Under the pieces are notes generated by a model. The model made no database searches. It saw only the letters and a list, made by a program, of their open reading frames with translations, and was not told the DNA's origin. Made by a program: the position numbers and the translations under genes. Positions 48,481-58,150 of a stretch of 64,000 nt of DNA are shown in pieces. Position 1 is the first letter of the stretch, and each line of letters begins with the position of its first letter. This DNA is from Rhodosporidiobolus odoratus (taxonomy: Eukaryota > Basidiomycota > Microbotryomycetes > Sporidiobolales > Sporidiobolaceae): contig JAOANU010000007.1 of the NCBI GenBank assembly GCA_034387635.1, positions 248,001-312,000 of the forward strand, in the 5' to 3' direction.

Positions 48481-49132
48481 TGGGAGTAGTCGCTCCGGCA
48501 AGATGGACTTACAACACGCTTCTGTCTCGCTGTTTGTCCTGTCCGTGCCGAGAAGAGTTCTTTGCGAGGTTACACTCTTTCATTCCCCGAGGTACGAGTT
48601 TGAGCTTCTCGAGCATCTGCTTTAGGCAGTTTCTCATCCAGATGCAGCGGTCTCGCTTGCACAAAGCCTTGAGAGACGCCGGTGGAGATGAGTAACGAGG
48701 TTCAAGCGTTTTTCAAGCGGGGACGACGCTGGCGATACATTCACATTCCGCTTCTCTTCAGCCCTCCCATCACGCTGCCTATCCGTTTTACCCGTGGTGG
48801 ACCGTGGGTTCATCGGCTATGAGCTGCTGTGCGGAAAACAAAACACTGCTCAGTTTTTTCTTTTCTGGTTTTTGCAAGGAGTCAAGCAAGGGTGCGCGCA
48901 TGAGGGGACCAGTGGTAGCAGCGCTGGAGTAGGCGCGAAGCAGCCTCGTAGCCGCCACGCACCTTCACTTGTGAACTGCGTGGCCAAAAAAGCAAGCAGA
49001 TGATCAGCAAAAGAGCGAAGCATATTGCTCTCACCTTCCCTGCTGCCCGAGCCCCTCTCTACTCATATTCTCGTATAGAGACAATCATATTCTTGGTGGA
49101 AGGGAAGGGCTGTCAAGAGAGAGAAGACTCAC

Positions 49133-49806
49133 AAACGGAGCCCAAGTCAGCCCATACTTCACGAGGTGTTTTCCCTTTGATAAACACTTTCCCAAAATTA
49201 CCCGACACCATCCCCCAGGCGAACATGAAGAGCCCGGCAATGATGCCCGCGGCTGTATCGCTTACAACGCAAGCGGCCCAATCAGCGCAACACGCAGAAC
49301 AGAGAGGCCAAGTGTATGAACTTCTGCGAGTCTTCACGTACCGACTTTCATCTTACCCCACACAGCTAGGATGGTGGCCACAGCAGCGACGAGAAAGAGG
49401 GGGGAACAACGGAGCTGATAGGTGCCAGCTGCGGAACAAGGAAGACATGAGGTGACAGCCTTCTGCAAAGGGCATCAGGCGGAGCGTACCCTGCTTGGTG
49501 CTTTTGTCCATCTGGTCGAGCATGTCCTCAAGAGCTTCCTTGCGCTTCGTATCAAGGAACTGCTTAACCACGTCCAGGATGGCGCGGACTAGGGGGACGA
49601 TGGAGCGTTGCAGGTGTTGGCCTGGGGTTTCCCCTGAATGGGGCTTCGGCACATCTTGTTCAGTGAATTCTCTGCGGTCGGCCATGTCGTCCGCAAGCAC
49701 GAGCGATGCTGTGGATCAGATGAGTACGGGGAGTTCCAGAAAGACCGGGCAAATCTGCCCTCTGACGGTTCTGCCTCGGCTCTGTATTTCTTTTTTGTGC
49801 TGGCAT
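49133..49806 (-). CDS. Unrecognised small membrane protein, unit copy 2
   Basis: Same gene as at 46471-47144, displaced by 2662 nt: exons 49806-49746, 49708-49490, 49428-49342 and 49252-49133 by position. One difference in the start region (TGTGCTGG for TGCGCTGG) lies just upstream of the ATG, and a 1-nt insertion near 49863 is also upstream, so the coding exons appear intact and identical. Two identical coding copies suggest either a very recent duplication or selection for dosage. Confidence 0.55.
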
Positions 49807-50318
49807 TGCATGGCTTCTTTCCTCTTCCGCCTCTCACAAAGCTTGATTCTAACAACTACCGACGGGCGGACAGGCGCGATGAGCATTCTGGCCGCAGTCG
49901 TACCTTCACGCCCCTTCTTCTGCGTCGGCAGCGGGAGCGGGAGCGGGAGCAGCGACTACTACAATGCTGTACAAGGATTTTGGTGCGGGAGCGTCCGGAG
50001 GTACATTCTTTACTGTGCTATCCGTAGCAACAATTGGCCCCTCGACTTCTGTCCTGCGGCTACCTCCGCCCTCTCCCAGCTTTCCGTCCGGTTTTTGTCT
50101 CTTCTGACACTGTCCTACTTTGTGCTCCCCTCGCAGCTCATGCCTATCGAATGTGTATTCCAATCCCTAGCGTCATCTGAGCTCAATTGGTCAACTGTTG
50201 CGAGCATGACGGGAGTAGCAAAGGGGAGTTGTGAGTTGGGGTTGTTGACCTGAAGCCTGTTTCCGTGCTACGCTCTGCGGGTGGATAAGATCGATTTGTT
50301 TTGCCCTGTACTATGGAC

Positions 50319-50343
50319 CCGCCAGCTGGGCTCAAGCTGGCGG
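50319..50343. repeat. Perfect hairpin at the end of unit copy 2
   Basis: Same 9-bp arms and loop as at 47656-47680. CTGA follows directly at 50344-50347. The flanking sequences after the two hairpins are unrelated except for this CTGA. Confidence 0.85.
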
Positions 50344-50615
50344 CTGAAACGACAAGAAAGGTTGCTCACATGCGTTTGTCTTTCTCTTGCCGTCTTGCAT
50401 CCTGTTCTGTGGCCTTTGCACCAACTTTGTAGCCCGTCTCTTGTCTCATACACTTACATCTGTAGCAGAACAGGTATGCTGAATCCAGTTCTCCAGCTGG
50501 TTCTTGGGGATCCACTTCCTCCCCTTGATAGACCTGGACTGTGCCGCATCATCGCAATCTTGCCTCTCTTGTCCGAGCATACTGAATCTCTACCTGACAA
50601 TCCTTTCTAATTCAG

Positions 50616-50720
50616 ACGGGCTCTTCATGTTCGCCTGGGGGATGGCGTCGGGTGATTTCGGGAAAGCGTTTATCAAAGGGAAAACGCCTCGTGAAGTATG
50701 GGCTGACTTGGGCTCCGTTT
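50616..50720 (+). pseudogene. Inverted exon of the unit's membrane-protein family
   Basis: A single exon in the opposite orientation to the unit genes, with its own acceptor (TTCTAATTCAG at 50605-50615) and donor (GTGAGT at 50721). It reads GLFMFAWGMASGDFGKAFIK and TPREVWADLGSV, differing from the unit copies at a few residues (MVSGNFGKV becomes MASGDFGKA). No other exons of the gene were found on the plus strand, so it is either a fragment or the remnant of a rearranged third copy. It abuts the minus-strand gene to its right at a palindromic donor junction. Confidence 0.6.
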
Positions 50721-50739
50721 GTGAGTCTGCTGGACTCAC

Positions 50740-52450
50740 CCAAATTGTGTACAACCTCATTTGAGTGGTCATCAGCTTGTTCTGCTTGATATACTCTAGC
50801 TTGCTCTTGAGTTCTGCAGAATCAAGGGCATAGATATCACCTTTAAGCGTTGAGCCATGGGTATCCAGCCAAGCTTCTTCTTCGAGTCGGCCGGGTCCGC
50901 TGGGGCGAAACAAGAGGCCACGCTCGACCTGGTCTTAATGTAAGGCAAGGCGAAGTCAGGTGTAGCATGTCCTGTGCTAGATTGCAGACCCCGCGAGATT
51001 GAGGGGAAAATAGAGCCGCAATGGCCCTTTGTTGCTGTTCTGCCCTGGCTAAATGGGCACCGCTGCAGGGACGTAAAAGGGCTTACCACGGTACAATCCT
51101 GTCCAAAGGCTGTTGGACCCTGTGGTTGAAGCGCCTGAGCTGCGAGAGGAACACCACAAAGTTCTCCTCATTGAGAAATGGCTTCTTGAAGACTTCCACC
51201 GTGACCATGTAGGCATGGCGCCTGTTGTCTTCGGAGTCAGTGCAGCTTGGCAGGTCAGCAGAAACATCTAACACACTGGAGTTGTCTAGGCGTGATCATC
51301 GGGAAAGCTCCTCGCAAGAGACCGCAGTTCTGCGCCATTCCAGGCTCCCTCGAACACATGATATGGCCAAAGCCGTACCAGACGTTGTTGTAGCGGATGT
51401 CATTGAGGGTTCCTTCTGCTTTGCGGCAAAGTTGTTCGAGAAAAACTCGGTTAGCCTCGACAAGCATGGCACGCAGCTCCGGATGCTTCTGCCATGTCTT
51501 GCGGGCTGATTCGACTTTGTTCATCAGCGCAGCAATTGTTAGGTGCGTGAGTCTTCGCTCAGCACGGGCCTTCTGCTCCTCGTCGTCAGAGAGGCGAGTT
51601 TGCAAGCCTGCCCAAAGAGCAGATACGACATAAGTAACTGATGTAGACAGAACAAGCGGAAAATCCAGCCTCTTGCAGACCTCGCTTCAATGATTCATCT
51701 TACCGCCATACATACGCTGCAAGACCCACTGGCATCCCTTGTCTTCTGCTTACATCGTGCACTGAACCCCGTCTCGTGCCGAACCGCTCACTTGGCCCCA
51801 GCTTCAGCATACTCCTTCAACTTAATCTTCTCGTCCTGTGTCAGAATGTTACTCTTCAGCGAGCGCTCAGCTGACTTTGACAGGGGGCGAATACTCGACC
51901 GCGGGCAAGTGAGAGGAGTTCAACAAAAGAAAAGACAGAAGGTGAAAACTTGGAAGGTGGGTGCTGCTTGCATGGGAAGATGGTGCGGATCAATCAGGGA
52001 GAGTGGCTGATACAGTTGAACCCGTCGCGTCTGCTTGCTCCAAGCCTTTCAGTTGGATACCAGAGAGTATTGAGGGAGGGCGGCGTGCCGATGCAGGTGA
52101 TGAAGGGCAGATGGTTGGCAGCTGGCTCAGCAGGAGTGATGGATAATTTGAAGACAGGGGGTTTGAAGAAGCCGGACAAGCTGGTGTAATCCGCTTGTTG
52201 CTGTGAAGAGGAATGAGTTGAGTTGCGAAAGAAGTAGTTGCGAGGTTAGAAGGAGGAATGTACCTTCTTTGCCTTGCAGGTCTTGAGATGGGATTGAAAC
52301 AGCTCAGCTGCCCACGCAAGCTTTCCATCCCTTTTTTGGGCACTCTTGAGCACCTTAGTACAACCACACTTGACTTACCCAGTTCTCTTGTTGAGCAACT
52401 TAAACTGCTCCCATTCTTTCTCCACACTTGGCGTGATACGTCAAATAGAT
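50740..52450 (-). CDS. Unrecognised multi-exon gene in the A/T-richer island
   Basis: Not recognised; only partly reconstructed. Exon islands on the minus strand with sensible junctions: about 52430 (VEKEWEQFKLLNKRT, donor GTAAGT), about 52320-52262 (LAWAAELFQSHLKTCKAKK, donor GTACAT), about 51880-51800 (LKSNILTQDEKIKLKEYAEA), about 51650-51332 (RLTHLTIAALMNKVESARKT, WQKHPELRAMLVEANRVFLE, NDIRYNNVWYGFGHIMCSRE), about 51270-51107 (HAYMVTVEVFKKPFLNEENF, VVFLSQLRRFNHRVQQPLD) and about 50926-50740 (GRLEEEAWLDTHGSTLKGDI, AELKSKLEYIKQNKLMTTQM). Helical, charged content without transposase or polymerase motifs that I can see. Codon use is less G/C-biased than in neighbours. The last visible exon ends at a GTGAGT donor facing the inverted exon, so its 3' end may be lost. 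Confidence 0.4.
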
Positions 52451-53340
52451 AGCAGGATTTGCAGCGAGGTTTGAGAGGGTCAAGGCTGAGAGAAGATTCT
52501 GGGTGCCGACAATGTAGAGGGAGTTACCGGGGGTTGCGTCTGGGGAACAATGGGCGTGGTGGACCCGCTGTGGGTAAAGCACAAAGGCTATGCAATGCGT
52601 GAGTGTCTGAGATAGGAGGGTCTTCAGAAGGGGCAGAGGTCTGGACAATGGCGGCAAAGGTGCAAGCTCGTTTGGCACCACGGAGGTCCGGGATAGTCGG
52701 CTAATGCGGCGGGAAACGCGTACAGCGAGCCCTCCTACGTTTGGCATGAACCTCATCCACCGCCATGTTGTCTTTCCTGTCAGAAGAGTCAACCAAGCTC
52801 ATAGGAGCAAGAGCGAGACCCTTCCCGCTGACAGTTTCGAGCGGAAGGCCTTGTAGTTGAGGTGCTGTTCAAGGCCCGCGGTGCAACAATGCTGCAGAAT
52901 ATGAGGGTACCCGTTTTCTGACGGGGGCACCCATCATCAGTGCTGGCAAACTCCTTGCAAAGCAAGCATCAGTACAAGCAATCTTGAGATAGCGTGAGAG
53001 CGCCCTACCCCATACCAGCAACATGAACAGGACCTCGTCATACTTTGCCACATGCACCTGCTTGATACCTTGTAACGCTCTGCCCATGTTGTCCTGTTGG
53101 TTGCAAGAGCAGTTCAGGGTGGGCGGAAGACTTGAGGAGGAGTTGATGAACGGTTTGGGAAGGTCAAAGTCAGAGGGACGAATCTTTCTTCCCCCCTTTC
53201 TCGCTTCGCTCCACCTCGGTTCTTGTTCTCCTTTACTTCTTTGGTTAGCCTCTACCTTTCCCAAGTTGTTCCTATCCCTCCTTTGTCGGTGTTACCTTTG
53301 TGCCTAGGAGAATTGTGAGACAGTCCGTCGTGCTACCTAC
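52451..53340. other. A/T-richer stretch with uncertain coding
   Basis: Overlapping short frames on the minus strand (for example 53264-52869 with a Lys/Arg-rich start) could be further exons of the gene to the left or of a lost gene. Nothing is recognisable. Confidence 0.3.
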
Positions 53341-53495
53341 ACTTCCCTATATAACCTCGTCTTCCTTTCTTTCCTTTCTCTTCCTCACCGTTCACACTTT
53401 GTTCTCTCTCGCCTCTAGGTAAGTAGTCCTTTCTTGGTTAGCTGCTATACCATTCACCGTTCACACTTCATTCTCTCTCGCCTCTAGCGAGGCTC
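53340..53495 (+). repeat. Imperfect direct repeat next to a TATA-like string
   Basis: The string CACCGTTCACACTT followed by TTCTCTCTCGCCTCTAG occurs twice (about 53386-53419 and 53455-53488), 69 nt apart, with TTGT changed to TCAT. A CTATATAAC string lies at 53345-53353. Each repeat ends in a CTAG like an intron acceptor. Could be a promoter or a remnant of a mobile-element end. Confidence 0.5.
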
Positions 53496-53573
53496 CATAT
53501 CGCTACAAGGGGAATTGAAGGGCAGCGGGGTACTTCTGTTCTTCCTTGTCTTTGGTCATCACCTCGTTCTCAC

Positions 53574-54936
53574 TTACCTCCCCATCTTCATATGCCCGTT
53601 GAGCTTGAAGAGAAGGAAAGTGCCGAGACGAAGGTGGGAAGAAGTTGAGACGTGGGAGGTGTTAGAGCGTGCGACTGAAGGGTTGCGAGAACGCGAGGGG
53701 GAGCGGGAGTGAGAGGTGAAACGAGAGCGGCCGCGGGCATAGTCCGCTTTAAGATCATTGTGACCCTCAATCGACTCAGTGGCGGGAGGTGGTGCGCCGG
53801 TAGTGGAGGTGGGAGGGACAGGGGAGTGGGCACGAGGCCGCTTCTCGACGACGGTCACTGTATGGCTGGAGGAGACGGTGGGAGGAGGGCGCTTCTCGCG
53901 TATCTCCACATACCGCGCCTGCCGCCTAGCTGCCTTAGAGGGTGTGAAATCGCGGACGATGGCGGCAGAAGAGTTGCCATCGTCAGAGGAGTTGTCGGAC
54001 TCGTTGTGCAGTGCCGCATAACGAGAAGTAGTGCCGAGGGGGGTGTTGTTGGTGTTGAAGTGGGGGGGAGCCGGAGGATGGCGCGACGTCTTCGCCTTGA
54101 CCCAGCCAACTGAGCCAGGGACGCTGCGCCCTGACGGCTTGCGCCCTGTAGGGCTGGAGCATGTAGCTGCAGTGTGCCCCGGTTGCCCGCACGCGTTGCA
54201 GGGGAAGGATGGGCAATCCTTCGAGTCGTGCCCAGCAAAGCGGCAGCGAGGGCAGAAGCTGCCTTCGTACGCATGACGAAGCGGATGGGCGACGCCAGCG
54301 ATGATGATAGAGCTGGGAAGGGCGGAGGAGAGTGTGGAACGGAAAGACGAAGAAGAGGGGAAAATGAGTTGCTGGGGAGCCTAGGTTTGGCGAGGCGGGT
54401 CTGGGCTGTTCAGAGGGACATCCTAAGGCATATGGTGGAGCGGGGTTGGTGGCGAAAGCGAAAGAGGAAGGTTGAGGAGGGAGAGGGATATGTAAGGTTG
54501 GCAAGAAACACAGGGGGGAATGGTCGAGACTCTAAATTGCAGAGGCGAAGTTTGTGACATGCCTTTTTCTCGCTTCCATTTCGTTCACTATACTTCCACT
54601 TTAGTCTTGATCTTTAGTGGATACTATATGTCCTTCATTCGCCCCGCTTAGAGGATACACGTGGGCTTCATTGCTCGAAGCGACTTGAAACGAGTTTTCC
54701 ATCTCTTTGTAGCGCTCCGGAATTGGCTGACGCCTCTTCCGCTTCTCTACACACGCCCGCCCGTCGCCCCTACGATAGGGACGCCTTCGGGCGCCGCTAC
54801 GAGTGAGCCGGTCGCCCGCCTCGGCTGCTCCGCTGCCTCCGGCGGTTCCCCCTTCCCCTTTGTCAGTTGTTCCCCTTTGTTGTGAGCGGAGAGCTTGTAG
54901 CAGCTCTTCGCTCTCTTCTCTTCTTCTTTTCTTCAA
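53574..54936 (-). CDS. Double CCHC zinc-knuckle protein, gag-like
   Basis: Two exons, 54936-54625 and 54380-53574 (lengths both multiples of three, donor GTATCC, acceptor CCTAG), give about 372 residues. Exon 1 is basic (MKKRRREESEELLQALRSQQ, EKRKRRQPIPERYKEMENSF). Exon 2 has two perfect C-x2-C-x4-H-x4-C knuckles, CPRCRFAGHDSKDC and CNACGQPGHTAATC, near residues 145-175, then a long Ser/Pro/Arg-rich disordered tail with SR dipeptides (SRSPSRSRNPSVARS). Tandem knuckles bind single-stranded nucleic acid and are typical of retrotransposon Gag but also of cellular RNA-binding proteins. No protease, integrase or reverse transcriptase is seen beside it. Its position inside the duplicated mosaic favours an element-derived origin, which is inference. 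Confidence 0.6.
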
Positions 54937-55252
54937 TCCTCTGGGACCCTATTCTAGCGTTCTATAGCTAAGCAATCCAGCTAGGTTATAACCGTTAGTA
55001 CTCTCTTTTGGAGCATCGCCTGATTAGCCTCTCAAGCTTTCTCTGGCGCTTCACTCTTTTTGCTTTCTTGCGCTGTCTCTCTCGTATAGACGTCACTTAC
55101 CTCGACAGTCACTGCGTTGAAGTCATCTGCTCCGCTCACAAGCCTGTATTGGCTCCTCGCGCAACTCGGTAGCCCAAAACTCACAAGCCAGTCTCGCCTC
55201 CTGTTCAGCCAACAGCATCTCCAACCTCGAGCCCCCTCCGTCAGCAGACAAG
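54937..55252. promoter_or_regulatory. Divergent intergenic region
   Basis: About 315 nt between the zinc-knuckle gene (minus) and family gene B (plus). No gene seen. Its last 30 nt before the ATG (CAGCAGACAAGATG) loosely resemble the leader of family gene A. Confidence 0.35.
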
Positions 55253-56354
55253 ATGACTGCGAGGCAACCTCGTATCCCGGACCTCACCTTCCAAGTGCAC
55301 ACCATCGCCCACTTGATACCCTGGGGCATCCTGTATCACTACTGCCTCCCCCTCATCCCTCCCGATGTCCTTTCTCCTCGACCCAAGCTGGCTCACCTAG
55401 CCGACTCTCTTCAACCGCCCCGTGCCACTCCATATTGGTTGCGCCAGTGGTCGATTGTCATCGCGCCTAAATTCTGGATTTATCTCTCGGACGACGACTG
55501 CGAGGATAGGAGGGCGATCGGAGATTACTACGCCTACCTAGCACGGATCAAGAGCAGGCAGTCGAGCGACAGAGAGGCTGAGCATGAGCTAGAAGTGTTG
55601 GAGTGCAGAGTGCTCGAACGCTGGCTACGGATTCTCGGTACATTCCTTCTCGCAAGCGGTAAGAGTCGAAGGCAATCCTGTGTTGACGAGCTCATGCCTT
55701 CAGCCCTCAGTTGCTTGTCGCCTACGCCGAGTACGACAATCGAGCAGAGAATCGACGAGCGCCCGGACGAGGACCTTCTGCCGAGCGACTGGACTCATGG
55801 TGTCGTTTTATACCTCATAACGTCCGGTGGTACTTGACTGATCCTAGGCATTGACCTCAGTTTGGCCTTCCTCTTCAACCTCCATTGCCGACGACAAAGC
55901 CAGCTTAATCTGTCTTTCGGACGCCAGGGACGTAGTATCAAAATTTGCTATGCCGGCTTGCTCTACCGAGGTCTCCGACGCGGCTTTCGAGCAGGTGTTC
56001 GGATTACCCTCGGCGCCGATACCCTCTCCCGGGCTCACTAGTTCCTCACGTATGTCGTCCCGCCCGTCAGCCGAATCGACATGCGAATCGATTGCCACAA
56101 TTGAATCCATCGGTCCTACCTCGCCCCCTATTTCCTCGTCTACTCCTCCCTCTTCTCCACGTTCAACATCATCACAGTCATCCCCACGGCGAGTGTACCC
56201 ACCTGCGCTTGCGCCTCCGGCCCATTGTCCAGTCCGGGCTGTATCTACAATCGATCCGCCTACCGGGACGGGTAACTCCGTTGGCAACTGGCTCGCCTCG
56301 ATCGGACACCTCCTAGGCGTCGAAAGTGCAGCTCAAATCGCTCGCACCGTCTAG
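55253..56354 (+). CDS. Unrecognised three-exon gene, family member B
   Basis: Paralogue of the gene at 17028-18204. Exons 55253-55658, 55704-55799 and 55861-56354 give 331 residues. Exons 1 and 2 have exactly the lengths of member A (406 and 96 nt) and introns sit at the same points. Exon 1 is highly similar (MTARQPRIPDLTFQVHTIAH; WGILYHYCLPLIPPDVLSPR unchanged; a cluster of changes around KFWIYLSDDDCEDRR). Exon 3 keeps CLSDARDVVSKFAMPACSTE and SDAAFEQVFGLPS but the Ser/Pro tail is shortened and the end reads GNWLASIGHLLGVESAAQI. Function unknown; it cannot be called a transposon gene since no terminal repeats were found around either copy. Confidence 0.7.
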
Positions 56355-56699
56355 ATCAATCCCCGAATAGTCAAGTTCTTAACCTGTTGGTGCAGCAGCG
56401 TCTTGATTTTCGTGATAATGCACGGCCGGTGGCATAGTTGTCGGGTTAAGCAGCGGGTCGAGCGCACAGGAAGCAGAGCGGTCGAGAGAGTAACAGTGTA
56501 TCTAGGTTTCCAATAACGGACCCTGACTACTCATGTTGCACAAGTTGCCATAATGGTTTTGCACAGTAACAACTGCTGTAAATCCACTCTAAAACGCCCA
56601 CAGGCTTGTTCGCCTTTCCCCCTGAGTTGGCTAGCCATTCGGGGAAAATGTACTGACAGAGGAGTGTCTTTTCGTGCTTAAAAACCGTCCGCAGAGCTG
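56355..56699. other. Intergenic stretch
   Basis: Between family gene B and the DSS1 remnant. Somewhat A/T-rich; no gene recognised. Confidence 0.35.
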
Positions 56700-57302
56700 C
56701 GAGGGAGACGTCTTGCAATCTGCGGCGACCCCGTATCTGCACAGAGGTTTGACAGACCCTCTGATCCGCGGCCGATCGAAAGAATGCTCGGGCTTGGCGA
56801 CGAGGACGCGAGGGAGGGCGAGAAGGTGTAATCCTCTGCGGCGTTAGGATGCGAGGGTATGACGGGGAACTGAAGAGTCTTCCCATACCACCGTCCATCC
56901 CATCCCACGCTCGGCTCCCGCAGATTTGGCAATGCGAGCGGGGTCAACGTTGACCAGGGCACCTCTGCTCCGTTTCCACCTTCCTCCTGCTCCGAGGAGA
57001 CAGCCACTGCTTGCTAGTTTGGGCAGCGGCGGTGGGTTTCTTATCGGAGTGGGTTTGAACTTTTGCTGAGCGACATAGCGAGAAGGAGAGGAAGGTTCGG
57101 GATTGATGAGTTCGTCTGCTCCGCGGGCTGCGACGCGAAAGAGGTGGTAATAGAGAGAATTGATGGCGTTGCGGGATGAGGAAGAGCTGGTTGTAGTTGA
57201 TTGCGAGGAAGACGAGGAGGGGGAGGAAGCGGAAAAGGCGCGTGTGGCGACGACAGTGGCGGCAGGGGTCGAGCGGCGCAGAGTGGGGGTTGCAGAGAGC
57301 AT
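56700..57302 (-). pseudogene. Broken 5' copy of the DSS1 gene
   Basis: From the ATG at 57302 the first 133 codons are the same as DSS1 at 44488 except one Pro-to-Leu change. At about 56910 the sequence jumps to a segment that matches, much more loosely, DSS1 positions about 43450-43270 on the minus strand (ASHPNAAEDYTFSPSLASSS corresponds in another phase to HPNAAKEERVLALHRILLAK). The frame is lost and stops follow; the RNB domain is absent. So this is a pseudogene with two layers of divergence: a pristine 5' end and an old, decayed remainder. Confidence 0.85.
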
Positions 57303-58150
57303 AGCAGTAGCGAGGAGCCTGCCCTGTAAGGCCTGGCCGATTGTACGGAGTGTGTAGTGGCAGCGAGACTGTGGAACCGAGAGGTGAGCAGGGAAACAGA
57401 CGACTCAGCAGATAGGGGAGGTTAGAGCGCACGAGATCGTGTTCAGACAGCCCTGCTGTACTCGTACAGCTGCTTTGTAGAACCACGAGAGTTGTTGAGA
57501 ATACACACCAAGTTCAAGTTGATTCCCTTCTTGTTCTAACCCGGGCTACACTCGTCGCTATGCCTAAACACGACAGATCAGACGCTCAACCTGGTCGTAA
57601 CAAGCCGTACTCGCGACCCAACCAATCTCGACCTCGCTCAGCTCATTACGACCACGCTTCATCTTCTCAATCTCGTCGACCTCACAATCCCTCAAATCAA
57701 CATTCAGATGCAAAAGTAAAGCCACCACGGCCACAGAAAGTCGCAAAACTGCCAAAGCAAGAACCCCAGTCTCTCGACTTGTCCAACTCTCCCTTGACTG
57801 CTCCACCTTCTCTCGACGATTACCCGACACTCTCGAAGCTCAACCTCACCAATACTACCGTGGACTCGATCGCCTTTGTCGCTACCGTAGCTAGTACACT
57901 CACATGGCTCAACGTCAGTGGAAATAACTTGAGCCAAGATGGCGCCTGGACCGGCATCGACCAACTGAAAACCCTCTTTGGTCCGTCACTTCTTCCCTCT
58001 CACTCTACATGTCCGGTTAGCTGACTTCCTCTACCTTTCTCTCCCGACCCAAACAGTGCTCAACGCCAGCCATTGCAGCTTGACCGCCGTCCCGTCTTGC
58101 GTCGCCTCGCTTTCGTCCCTCAAAGCCCTCGTTCTCTCGCACAACTCGCT
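56910..58150. repeat. Near-identical duplicated block, copy 2 (with 44096-45339)
   Basis: Offset 12814 nt from copy 1 before, and 12811 nt after, the 3-nt difference in the LRR first exon. Direct orientation. Identity collapses left of it inside the DSS1 remnant and right of it in LRR exon 2. Confidence 0.9.

Larger units (their letters stand above)
48481..50344. repeat. 1.86-kb duplicated unit, copy 2
   Basis: Second copy, beginning exactly at TGGGAGTAG of the LRR remnant's end and finishing after the hairpin. Because it carries the tail of a gene that is contiguous only in copy 1, copy 2 is the derived one. Confidence 0.93.

Noticed and set aside
49495..50253. 252-codon plus-strand frame in unit copy 2
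   Set aside because: It is antisense to the better-supported four-exon gene, and in unit copy 1 the same frame is broken by a 1-nt difference; no recognisable domain.
53515..53712. Plus-strand frame with a signal-peptide-like start
   Set aside because: It lies antisense to the zinc-knuckle exon and the hydrophobic start is probably chance.
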